From an uncultured Clostridia bacterium (GTDB lineage: Bacteria > Bacillota > Clostridia > Christensenellales > Borkfalkiaceae): a stretch of 64,000 bases of DNA. The stretch is from the NCBI GenBank assembly GCA_934248055.1, contig CAKQKI010000003.1, forward strand, positions 62,001 through 126,000. The letters are read 5' to 3'. Positions within the stretch are counted from its first letter, which is position 1. Each line of letters opens with the position of its first letter. A model generated the notes under the pieces. It had not been told where the DNA came from and did no database searches. It saw only the letters and a list, made by a program, of their open reading frames with translations. Position numbers and translations under genes: made by a program. Of this stretch, positions 42,959 to 51,202 are shown piece by piece.

Positions 42959-43042
42959 GTAATTTTCGCAGTATTTTTTACATTTTCACAATTTATTTTT
43001 CAAAAAATAAAATCGGGCAAAGTTGCGCCCGATTTTGATTTT

Positions 43043-44983
43043 TCAGTCGAGTTTAAGTTCTTTAACTTCTCTTTTTACTCTTTCGATAAATTCGCTTATC
43101 GTCATTTCGCCGAGATCGCCTTTCTTTCTGTCGCGGACGCAAACGGTATTGCCGTTTTCCACTTCTTTATCGCCCACGATAAGCATATACGGCACTTTGT
43201 CGAGTTGCGCGTCGCGGATTTTCTTTCCGATTTTTTCGGAACGAAGATCGAGATTCGGGCGAATACCCGCGTCCAGAAGTTCCGACCATAAATTGCGGCA
43301 ATACTCTTCGCTTTTATCGTTTACGCTGATAATCGTAGCCTGATAGGGAGCGCACCACAAAGGAAGAGCGCCGGCGTATTTTTCTATAAGATAAGCAAGG
43401 GTTCTTTCGTAACAGCCAAGGCTCGTTCTGTGAATGACGTAAGGATATTTTTTCTCGCCGTCTTTATCCGTATATATCATATTGAAACGCTTTGCAAGCT
43501 GGAAATCTATCTGAACGGTGCAAAGAGTATCTTCTTTTCCGTATACGTTTTTATACTGAACGTCGAGTTTAGGTCCGTAAAACGCCGCTTCGCCTTCTTT
43601 TTCTTCGTAAGCGATACCCATATCGTCGAGTATGCGCTTCATAACCGCCTGAACTCTTTCCCATTCGCTTGCCGTGCCGATATATTTTTCGCGGTTATTC
43701 GGATCCCATTTCGAGAAACGATAAGTCACGTCGCTATCGAAACCTATCGCTTTCATAAAGAAGTGAATAAGGTCGACGCACTGAACGAACTCGCCTTCGA
43801 GTTGTTCGGGAGTACACGCAAGGTGACCTTCGGAAATAGTAAACTGCCTTACCCTTATAAGACCGTGCATTTCGCCGCTGTCTTCATTTCTGAAAAGAGT
43901 CGACGTTTCGTTCAGTCTCATCGGCAAATCTCTGTAACTTCTAGATTTGTTGAGATAAACCTGAAACTGAAACGGACAAGTCATCGGACGGAGCGCGAAA
44001 ACTTCTTTGTCTTTTTCTTCGTCGCCTATAACGAACATGCCGTCGCGATAGTGATCCCAGTGTCCCGAAATTTTATAAAAATCACTCTTCGCCATAAGCG
44101 GAGTTTTTGTAAGGATATATCCCTTTTTCTGCTCGACGTCTTCAACGAATCTCTGCATTACCTGAACGGTGCGCGAGCCTTTTTCCAAAAGAACGGGAAG
44201 CCCTTGCCCGAGAGTGTCTACGGTGGTAAAAAAGCCGAGTTCTCTGCCGAGTTTGTTGTGGTCGCGAAGTTTTGCCTGCTCGACCTTTTCAAGATAATCG
44301 TCGAGTTGCGATTTTTTCTCGAAAGCCGTTCCGTAAATACGGGTAAGCATTTTGTTTTTACTGTCGCCGCGCCAGTACGCGCCCGCAAGAGAAGTGAGTT
44401 TGAACGCCTTGATTTTTCCCGTCGACGGAAGGTGCGGGCCTTTGCATAAATCGATAAACGCGCCCTGTTTATAAAAGGATATTTCTTCTCCGTCGGGAAG
44501 GTCTTCTATAAGTTCCGCCTTGTAAGATTCGCTGTATTTTTTAACGAGTTTGACGGCGTCTTTTCTCGGAAGAGTAAAACGCTCGACGGGCAGATCGCTT
44601 TTTATAATCTTATGCATTTCCGCTTCGATTGTGGATAAATCGTCCTGCGTGATGGGAGTTTTGAAATCTATGTCGTAATAAAATCCGTTTTCTATTACCG
44701 GTCCTATTGCGAGAGAACAGGTCGGAAAAACTGTTTTTACAGCCTGAGCGAGTACGTGCGCGCACGTATGACGGTAAATTTTAAGACCGTCGTCGTCTTT
44801 AAGCGTTATAATCTGAATCCTGTCTCCTTCCTTTAAAGGATGAGAAAGATCCGCGAGTTCGTCGTTCACTTTCCCCGCGACCGCGTTTTTCATAAGCCCT
44901 TCGCTTATAGCGGCGGCAGCGTCTTTCAAAGACGCGCCTTCGTTCAGCGCAAGTTCACTGTTATCGGGTAAAAAAACTTTCAT
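43043..44983 (-). CDS. thrS: Threonine--tRNA ligase
   Basis: A class II synthetase of 646 aa with the full set of domains: TGS (about 1-62), the SAD/editing domain (about 65-225, HTCAHVLAQAVKTVFP with the editing His/Cys region), the catalytic core (FRNEDSGEMHGLIRVRQF, motif 2; HRTSLGCYERTLAYLIEKY, motif 3 part) and the anticodon-binding C-terminus. Controlled by a Thr T-box leader. Confidence 0.96.
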   Translation of the reverse strand: MKVFLPDNSELALNEGASLKDAAAAISEGLMKNAVAGKVNDELADLSHPLKEGDRIQIITLKDDDGLKIYRHTCAHVLAQAVKTVFPTCSLAIGPVIENGFYYDIDFKTPITQDDLSTIEAEMHKIIKSDLPVERFTLPRKDAVKLVKKYSESYKAELIEDLPDGEEISFYKQGAFIDLCKGPHLPSTGKIKAFKLTSLAGAYWRGDSKNKMLTRIYGTAFEKKSQLDDYLEKVEQAKLRDHNKLGRELGFFTTVDTLGQGLPVLLEKGSRTVQVMQRFVEDVEQKKGYILTKTPLMAKSDFYKISGHWDHYRDGMFVIGDEEKDKEVFALRPMTCPFQFQVYLNKSRSYRDLPMRLNETSTLFRNEDSGEMHGLIRVRQFTISEGHLACTPEQLEGEFVQCVDLIHFFMKAIGFDSDVTYRFSKWDPNNREKYIGTASEWERVQAVMKRILDDMGIAYEEKEGEAAFYGPKLDVQYKNVYGKEDTLCTVQIDFQLAKRFNMIYTDKDGEKKYPYVIHRTSLGCYERTLAYLIEKYAGALPLWCAPYQATIISVNDKSEEYCRNLWSELLDAGIRPNLDLRSEKIGKKIRDAQLDKVPYMLIVGDKEVENGNTVCVRDRKKGDLGEMTISEFIERVKREVKELKLD

Positions 44984-45259
44984 AATAACCTCCTGCGGTT
45001 AAAAAAACCGCCCTCAAACTCTCGTTTAAGGGCGATATTTACCGCTGTTCCACCTTATTTCGCCTTACGGCATCTTTAAGCGTTTAAAAGCACGCCGCGC
45101 TTGCGGATAAAAACGGGTGGTTTCGACTTGTTTTTATCGCGTATCGCCTTACAGCCCATGGGCGAATTCTCTGAAACGGTTTAAAAACGCTACTTGTCCC
45201 GAAATACTTCCGACTATTTATTGTACAATAATTATAGCCTTGCTTTAAAACTTTGTCAA
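44984..45259 (-). promoter_or_regulatory. T-box leader and promoter of thrS
   Basis: TTGACA (45259-45254), 17 nt, TATAAT (45236-45231), start near 45224. Specifier context GTCGAAACCACCC with ACC (Thr) at 45121-45119; T-box AATAAGGTGGAACAGCGGT at 45059-45041; terminator ATCGCCCTTAAACG / GTTTGAGGGCGGT with seven T (45035-45001). Confidence 0.92.
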
Positions 45260-45272
45260 GCGTTTTTCGTTT

Positions 45273-46202
45273 TTATTTTTTCGCTTTTATATAGTTGTAA
45301 ACGGGAAGGTATCCGTCGCCTAAAAGAGAACGCATTTCTTTGTCTTCTTCGAGTATTTTCAAAGCCTCGGCTTTCGTCATCGTGCCGAAATACGAAAGAG
45401 CGAGATTTAACTTTTCGTTTTTTAAAGTTCTTATTTTTTCTTCGGCTTCTTTATTTATCGTAGCCGCGATTTTCGCATTTTCTTTTTCCGCTTTTTCGTT
45501 ATACTTATTTACTTCTTCTATTTCTTTCAACTGCTTTTCGGTAAGACTTTTTATCGTTTCGGCGATAAGTTTTGCTTTGTCGTCGTCAAGTTCTTTAACC
45601 GCCGCTTCGTATTCTTTTTCGAGTTTTTCTATATCCGAAGAATTCTTTTTAAGAATGTTTTCGGTCCGTTCTTCTTTCAGGGATAACTTGTCCGTTTTTT
45701 CTTCGTTCAGATCTTTTATTATTTCGGATATTATACTCGAACGAGAAACGCCGTTTTTAATCGCCTTGTCGGACGCGGTTTCGCGCTTGTCGTTAAAATC
45801 TTTTTCTATATTCGCCTTTTCCCTTTCAAGCGCTTTTTCCGCTTCCGCTGACGACGATTTTATTTTTTCTTCCTTTTCGCCCGTTTCCGACAGCAATTCT
45901 TCTTTTTTCCGTTCCGTTTCTTTTTCGGATATACTTTCGGCTTCTTTTTTTATTTCGTCGGCGCTTTTTTTCTCGTAGTTTCTCTTTTCGACGTAATTCT
46001 GCGGCGTCGCGCTGCCGATTTCTTCGTTTATTTTGTTTACGCTTTTTTTAAAATCGTCTTCGGCGCCGCCGTCGCTTTTTACTTCTTTTACGGCTACTGT
46101 TTCCGCGCTTTTTTCGTTTTCGTTTTCGCCGTTTTCGCCGTTTTTCGGCGTTTCTTTTCGCGCCGAAAGCCATTTTCTTATTTTTGCTTCTATTCCGTAC
46201 AT
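45273..46202 (-). CDS. Coiled-coil protein of the capsid cassette
   Basis: A 309-aa, very charged protein rich in Glu, Lys and Ser, without membrane segment or signal peptide. Residues about 65-265 are predicted as long coiled coil (heptad-rich stretches such as IEKLEKEYEAAVKELDDDKAKL seen in part). A short ordered C-terminus (about 275-309) holds YFGTMTKAEALKILEEDKEMR and GDGYLPVYNYIKAKK. Last gene of the block. It occupies the place of ejection or accessory genes in P22-like phages, but similarity cannot be claimed. Function unknown. Confidence 0.7.
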   Translation of the reverse strand: MYGIEAKIRKWLSARKETPKNGENGENENEKSAETVAVKEVKSDGGAEDDFKKSVNKINEEIGSATPQNYVEKRNYEKKSADEIKKEAESISEKETERKKEELLSETGEKEEKIKSSSAEAEKALEREKANIEKDFNDKRETASDKAIKNGVSRSSIISEIIKDLNEEKTDKLSLKEERTENILKKNSSDIEKLEKEYEAAVKELDDDKAKLIAETIKSLTEKQLKEIEEVNKYNEKAEKENAKIAATINKEAEEKIRTLKNEKLNLALSYFGTMTKAEALKILEEDKEMRSLLGDGYLPVYNYIKAKK

Positions 46203-46203
46203 A

Positions 46204-46428
46204 TTATTTCTCCGCTATCGAGATAGTTCCTCTCGTCCGTTTTAAATATCCGCCGAAAGAGAGTTTTACCCTTTCGGCGCAATAATCCGCTATTTTCGCT
46301 TCGCCCGCTCCGCTTTCGTTTACTTTTTGAGAATAAAGATTGTTCCCGTCGGAAAATTCGATAGTGTAGCCGCCGTCGCTTTGGTATAAGTGATAATTGC
46401 TTCCGTATTTTATATTGACCGTACTCAT
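46204..46428 (-). CDS. Small hypothetical protein of the capsid cassette
   Basis: A 74-aa soluble protein, MSTVNIKYGSNYHLYQSDGG at the start, with a central beta-like stretch and CAERVKLSFGGYLKR near 50. One base separates its stop region from the next gene. Not recognised. Confidence 0.6.
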   Translation of the reverse strand: MSTVNIKYGSNYHLYQSDGGYTIEFSDGNNLYSQKVNESGAGEAKIADYCAERVKLSFGGYLKRTRGTISIAEK

Positions 46429-46469
46429 AATCGTCCTCTTTTACGTTTTGTTTTTTTGGGGAAAATCGT

Positions 46470-47363
46470 TCAGTCGGTTACGAGTTTGGCGTTTAAAAAT
46501 CTGTCGACTATAACCACCGCTCCCTGAACGTCGTGGTCGGCATACACTTTCAAACCTTTTCTGCCCGTTTTCGACGGTAAAAAATTGCCGTCCTGCGTGT
46601 AAGTTCCCGAATATATTTCGGCATAGCGGGAATAAAAAATTTTTATACCGCCGTCTACGGCGTATCCCGCGGCGGAAGAAACGCCGTTTATTCCGAGCGG
46701 AGTTTTTGAAAGTCCGCCCGTTTCGCAGTTATAGGAATAAATATACAAATACTTGTTTTTTCCTACGGCTATTATATAGATAACGTTTCCGAAAACGCCG
46801 CCTATGCTCGCTTCCGATACGGTAGTTAACGACGCGCAACTTACAAGCCCGTTCTGAACGGTATAACTGAAAAGTACGGTCTGATCGTCGCCGACGCTCA
46901 GAACGTAATCCGTTCCGCCCGAACTTGCGCGCGACAGCGCGCCGCTGTCTTTAACGTAACTTACCAAGCCGCATACCGTAAGGTTAAGTCCGCTTACAGC
47001 CGTTCCGTTTTCAGACGTAATCACCGCCTTTATCGCGTTTTCGCCTTTTTTAAAGGCAAGAAATCGCGTTTCCGAATTTTTCCCTTCGCTTACCGCCGCG
47101 GAAAACGCCTTTATTCCGTTAAGATATATCTCGAGAACGGCGTTTCCCGAAAGTTTAAGATCGTAAGATACCGAAAACCCGCCCGCCCTTAACGAATTAA
47201 GTTTAAACTCTTTTTCGTGCAGAGTTTTAACGCTTTTATCCGAATAACCGAAATCGAGAGTGGAATACTCGTATTCGGGAAGAATTTTTTCGAGATTTTC
47301 AACCCGCTTTTCAAGTTCTTCTATTTTAATAAGGGCAAGCCTTAAATAATCGGTATTTACCAT
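46470..47363 (-). CDS. Possible tail needle- or fibre-like protein
   Basis: In 297 aa, an N-terminal trimer-type coiled coil (about 1-35, IKIEELEKRVENLEKILPE) is followed by beta-rich repeats to the end, ending in VYADHDVQGAVVIVDRFLNAK. The coil-then-beta design and its place after the gp10-sized gene fit the P22 needle gp26 (about 233 aa) or a fibre. The ATG has an AAAAAGGAG site and overlaps the upstream gene by 7 nt. Assignment is by context. Confidence 0.5.
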   Translation of the reverse strand: MVNTDYLRLALIKIEELEKRVENLEKILPEYEYSTLDFGYSDKSVKTLHEKEFKLNSLRAGGFSVSYDLKLSGNAVLEIYLNGIKAFSAAVSEGKNSETRFLAFKKGENAIKAVITSENGTAVSGLNLTVCGLVSYVKDSGALSRASSGGTDYVLSVGDDQTVLFSYTVQNGLVSCASLTTVSEASIGGVFGNVIYIIAVGKNKYLYIYSYNCETGGLSKTPLGINGVSSAAGYAVDGGIKIFYSRYAEIYSGTYTQDGNFLPSKTGRKGLKVYADHDVQGAVVIVDRFLNAKLVTD

Positions 47364-48784
47364 AAATTCTCCTTTTTATACGACACGCAAAGCGTAAGTC
47401 CGCCTATTTTCCCGGCGCAGTCTTTAGACGAGATTTTTACCGAGAATTTTTTGCCTTTAATAAACGGAAACGCGGGAGCGTTTCCTTTGAGAACGAACCT
47501 TTCCGTTTTCCCGTCTGCCGTTATAAACGCTTCGGTAACGTTTCCGCCCGCAACCGAAATTTTATAAAGTAATTTTTCGGTCTGCGGAAGACCGAAATCG
47601 CTTTCCGCGCTTTTCCATTCTCTTTTTACGGGATTACCGAAGAATTTTCCCGAATTTGCTTCGAGCGTCGCTATTTCGCAGTTTTTACCCGCAATTACGA
47701 AAAGTTCGTTGGTTTCTCCGCCGACGGAAACGGCGTCTGATACGTTCGCGCCATTTATAATATATGCCGACTTTTTCTTTAAATTGTAAGTTAAAACCGC
47801 TTTCCGAACGCGATTTTCCGCTTTTACGTCGGTTAAAAGATAAAATTTGCCGTTAAAAAACGCTCCCGTGGAATCGGTCGACGCGCAAGAAAGCATATCG
47901 TCGTAACCGTCGAGAATTTTTTTCGCGTCGAAGCCGTCGAACTCGTATAGACCCGACTCTGCAAGAAATATAATCCTGTCGCCGCAATCGGTTACGGACG
48001 AGCCGTATATCAGCCCCGGATTGAAATAAACGTTGTCAACGGTAAAATTTTCCTGTTTTCCGTATGCGGTAATACGCGATATTCCGTACGAGCGGAACGC
48101 AAAAACGTAACCTGCAAAACTTATGACTTTCAGAACGTCGCCGCGGTCGTCGCGCATTTTTATAAACCCCGCTTCTTCGAGCGAAACGTACCAGTTCGCG
48201 GGATTGAAATCGTCCGAAAACCACACGGCTGTTCTGTCGCTTTTATCCGTAACGAACAGCCTTTCGCTGTGAATACACGCCGACGTGACTTCCGGCGCGT
48301 CTTCGATTTTCATAGCGGCGGAGTCGTTTATAAGATACAAACCGTCTTCCGCGGTCGACAAAAGTATAACGTCTTCGTCGTTGTAGTTATAACATACCGC
48401 CGACGGCGCTTTATCGAACGTAATTCCTTCAAGCGCCGTAAAGGCGGGGTTTTCGGCAGATAATTTCAAAAAATACACTTTTTTATCTGAGCAGTACGCT
48501 CCGAGCCTGTCGTCGTTTTTGCCGTCGGGAGAATTTTTACGCCGATAGTAAAAAAGTTTTTTCGGAATAACCCCGTCGGGAAAACTTCCGCCGCGGGTAA
48601 ATTTTTTAAAACCGTCGCCGCTTGCGAGCGTTCCGCCGGAAACGTCGAAATTAAAAACGTATTCCGCTTCGGAAAACTTTTTCAGTTCTTCGTCGGAACC
48701 GTCTCCCGTACCGCGCGAAAAGTCGTTTACGGTGATTTTTCTTTTTATCGCCGCGGGTGTTTTCAGTTTTTTTTCGTAAAACAT
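47357..48784 (-). CDS. Packaged-DNA stabilisation (gp10)-like beta protein
   Basis: A 475-aa beta-rich protein starting at the ATG at 48784, which shares one base with the upstream stop (TAATG); a GTG at 48793 sits on the ribosome-binding site and is rejected. Segments such as YRRKNSPDGKNDDRLGAYCSDK, ERLFVTDKSDRTAVWFSDDFNPANWY and GDRIIFLAESGLYEFDG (seen in part) recur like propeller blades, as in P22 gp10 (about 472 aa), the tail-neck plug. Length and position agree; homology is not proven from sequence. Confidence 0.6.
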   Translation of the reverse strand: MFYEKKLKTPAAIKRKITVNDFSRGTGDGSDEELKKFSEAEYVFNFDVSGGTLASGDGFKKFTRGGSFPDGVIPKKLFYYRRKNSPDGKNDDRLGAYCSDKKVYFLKLSAENPAFTALEGITFDKAPSAVCYNYNDEDVILLSTAEDGLYLINDSAAMKIEDAPEVTSACIHSERLFVTDKSDRTAVWFSDDFNPANWYVSLEEAGFIKMRDDRGDVLKVISFAGYVFAFRSYGISRITAYGKQENFTVDNVYFNPGLIYGSSVTDCGDRIIFLAESGLYEFDGFDAKKILDGYDDMLSCASTDSTGAFFNGKFYLLTDVKAENRVRKAVLTYNLKKKSAYIINGANVSDAVSVGGETNELFVIAGKNCEIATLEANSGKFFGNPVKREWKSAESDFGLPQTEKLLYKISVAGGNVTEAFITADGKTERFVLKGNAPAFPFIKGKKFSVKISSKDCAGKIGGLTLCVSYKKENLW

Positions 48785-49347
48785 TACAGCCACTTCCTTT
48801 CTTTCAGCCTTACGGGCTTTCTGTTGCTTAAAGAACCTTTTACCCCTTCAACGTATCTCGAATGATAATTTACCGCTTCTTCGAACGCGCCTTTTATAAG
48901 GCAGAACTCCGTTACGGCGCCGAACGCTAAAACTCTTTCTCTTATAGAAGTGCCTGAAAAATCGCTTTCGTCGTCAACGCCGCGTTTTGGGGGAATATAT
49001 TCGTATTCGACCGTCACTTTATTTTCCGCGGTGTAAATTCCGTCGGGTTTTACCGCCGCCCTTGCCTTGCCGCCGCTTTCGTTTTTAACCGATAACACGG
49101 TTATAGGGTCGTTTTTAAAATCGCCGCAACTTATAAATCCGTTTTTCGAAACGAGAGTTTCGGTTGCTTTAAGTCTGAAATATTCCGCCGCTATTTCTTC
49201 TGCGGTAACGTTGTAACACTCAAGAAGAAGTTTAATATCTTCGTCGGTCCGTTCGCTGTTTTCCGCCGCTCCCCCGTCAAGACGGGATATTATATCCCGT
49301 CTGTCAAGGTATGCGGCAGCCGTTTTAAGTACGTCCTTTACCGTCAT
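48784..49347 (-). CDS. Head-tail connector-like protein (gp4 position)
   Basis: A 187-aa protein. The N-terminal helical part MTVKDVLKTAAAYLDRRDI and the C-terminal helix AFGAVTEFCLIKGAFEEAVNYHSRYVEGVKG (read in part) look like neck connectors that sit under the portal. Between them is a beta segment with VEYEYIPPK. Size and place match P22 gp4 (about 166 aa). An AAAAGGAG site precedes the ATG. Confidence 0.6.
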   Translation of the reverse strand: MTVKDVLKTAAAYLDRRDIISRLDGGAAENSERTDEDIKLLLECYNVTAEEIAAEYFRLKATETLVSKNGFISCGDFKNDPITVLSVKNESGGKARAAVKPDGIYTAENKVTVEYEYIPPKRGVDDESDFSGTSIRERVLAFGAVTEFCLIKGAFEEAVNYHSRYVEGVKGSLSNRKPVRLKERKWL

Positions 49348-49370
49348 CTTCTTCTCCTTTTCCGTTTATA

Positions 49371-50546
49371 TCAGGCTTCGGTTATACCCGAAAGCATTGC
49401 CTGTCCGCACGGACGGGTGCATATAAGGTCGGCGTATTTAACGAGCGTAGCCTTATATACGGGTTTGTCGGCAACCTGCTTGATAACTTTACCGTCTTCG
49501 CCTTCGAGCCACTTCCAGTCGCAAAGTTGGTGAAGGTTAAAGTCGTCGGTATTGAGAAGGTACATCGTACCCGCAGGGCAGAATCTGTCCGAAATTATGG
49601 GAATTCCGTTATAAGAAAGAGCCTTGTAGCCGCCGTTGAGTTCCATAACGTCGATATTTCTCTTATACGTGGAAAGGTGATTCTGGAATGCGCGTTTTAC
49701 GCCGCTCGAACAAACTATGAAATTTACCCTGCTGCCCGCGTTTTCTTCAAGATAGTCTATCGCCGTCTGAATAACGGTTTCGGTGATGCTTCCCACTCCC
49801 GTTTTCATATAAGGAATAAGCCATTTGTGAGTGCTTCTCGAAAGCCCGTAAAGAGTGCCGCTGTTTTTGAATATCGCGCCGAGTCCCGTTATTTCCTGAT
49901 TATACGAACCCTGAACGGTTAAAAGCGAATTTGCGGGAACCGTGGTAGCGGTAAGCGCAGTACCCGTAACGGTAATTTTTTTGTCCGCCCTGTCTATGGT
50001 AAGAATTCTTCTCGCGCCCGCGCTCGCTATAACGCTGCCGTCTGCGGCGGCGCGGAAATCGACTACCATGCCTTCGGCAAGATTTTTAACGTCGCTTACT
50101 TCGATAACTCCGTCTTCTATGCCCGCCACTTTGCAAAGAACCCCCGAGCCGTCGCCGAAAAGCATTCTTCCGAAGTTATAAGACGAAGCCTTTAAAAGAC
50201 CTTCCATTTCGGCGTTGAGAAGATTTACGAACGCGCCCGAACTGTTTTCGGAAGCGCGTATCGCCTTATCGCTTATCTCGATAGTGCCGTAAAGATTTTT
50301 AAGGGTTAAAACGAACTGCTCGTAGTTATTGCCCGCGGCTTCGGGAAGCGCGCCGTCTTCGTCGCCCGCGCCGATACCGCCGTTGATTCCGTACTGAGCA
50401 AGTCTTCTTATTTCTTTGCCCCACACGTCGCTCGACGTCTGATTGATTCTGGCAAGCAAAGGATTGATTGCCGTGTTAAGTTGCTCCGAAACGACTCCGA
50501 GATATGCTGATTTCAAAGCGTCGTCTGCGTTTTTCATTGTAATCAT
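49371..50546 (-). CDS. Phage major capsid protein (HK97-fold type)
   Basis: A 391-aa protein. The N-terminal MKNADDALKSAYLGVVSEQLNTAINPLLARI is followed by the E-loop-like and P-domain regions with YGTIEISDKAIRASENSSGAF (near 85-105) and a C-terminal NGGYKALSYNGIPIISDRFCPAGTMYLLNTDDFNL block (near 290-325). These are recurring features of phage capsid proteins of this group. An insertion (about 135-225) with Ig-like strands would form a surface domain. Strong AAGGAG site. Function by recognition of the capsid-type pattern and context. Confidence 0.8.
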   Translation of the reverse strand: MITMKNADDALKSAYLGVVSEQLNTAINPLLARINQTSSDVWGKEIRRLAQYGINGGIGAGDEDGALPEAAGNNYEQFVLTLKNLYGTIEISDKAIRASENSSGAFVNLLNAEMEGLLKASSYNFGRMLFGDGSGVLCKVAGIEDGVIEVSDVKNLAEGMVVDFRAAADGSVIASAGARRILTIDRADKKITVTGTALTATTVPANSLLTVQGSYNQEITGLGAIFKNSGTLYGLSRSTHKWLIPYMKTGVGSITETVIQTAIDYLEENAGSRVNFIVCSSGVKRAFQNHLSTYKRNIDVMELNGGYKALSYNGIPIISDRFCPAGTMYLLNTDDFNLHQLCDWKWLEGEDGKVIKQVADKPVYKATLVKYADLICTRPCGQAMLSGITEA

Positions 50547-50551
50547 AGTTA

Positions 50552-51199
50552 TTACTCCTTATTTTTTTCTAAAATGCGCCTTGCGATTTCGTTCGCTTCG
50601 GCAAAAGTTTTAGGGCTTGCGGGCGGCGTAATGTTTGCCGTTCCGTTCCCCGTTATAAGATTGACGGCGGGTGTTGCGCTTCCGATCTCTTTAAGATACG
50701 CGCGTATTATGCCTTTTTTGAGATCGGGATTTGCTTGCAAAGCGGAAAGAAGATATTCTTCGGAATTATACTTTTGTTCCGAAGCCTCTGCTTTCGTTTT
50801 CGCAAGTTCCCTTATTGCGCGGACGAGCCGCCATTCTTTATCGTCGCCTTTTTTATCGGCAATATCTTTAAGCAACGATATTTCGTCTTTTAATTCGGGA
50901 ACGTATTCCCTTATAAAATCTTCTTCCCCCGCCGCGTAATCGGATAAAGATTTCCTTGCGGAATTGTCTTTTTCTTTAAGCGCGGCATTTTCCCTCTCCA
51001 ACTCTCTGAGTTTCTGAGAACGTCTGGTAAACTCGGATTGCAAAGAGTTGTAAGCGACGACGAGATTGTCCACGCCTTTCAGGCGTTCGAGCAGACCGCC
51101 CGCGCATTGACCTTTACCATCGTTCGCCTCCGCGTGTTGTCCGCGTTCGGGCGCGCCCGTTTTTGCTCCGTCGTTTTCTCCCGCTTTTTCGTAATTCAT
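50552..51199 (-). CDS. Scaffold-type protein of the capsid cassette
   Basis: A 215-aa, charged, helix-rich protein (MNYEKAGENDGAKTGAPERG start), with a coiled-coil stretch near 55-125 and a C-terminal PPASPKTFAEANEIARRILEKNKE tail (read in part), a layout typical of scaffolding proteins located between portal and capsid genes. No protease motif was found. Starts 4 nt after the portal stop region, with AAGGGG 7 nt upstream of the ATG. Confidence 0.65.
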   Translation of the reverse strand: MNYEKAGENDGAKTGAPERGQHAEANDGKGQCAGGLLERLKGVDNLVVAYNSLQSEFTRRSQKLRELERENAALKEKDNSARKSLSDYAAGEEDFIREYVPELKDEISLLKDIADKKGDDKEWRLVRAIRELAKTKAEASEQKYNSEEYLLSALQANPDLKKGIIRAYLKEIGSATPAVNLITGNGTANITPPASPKTFAEANEIARRILEKNKE

Positions 51200-51202
51200 T
51201 TT

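Noticed and set aside
43430..44449. Long plus-strand frame opposite thrS
   Set aside because: Antisense to thrS with no start signals or recognisable motif.
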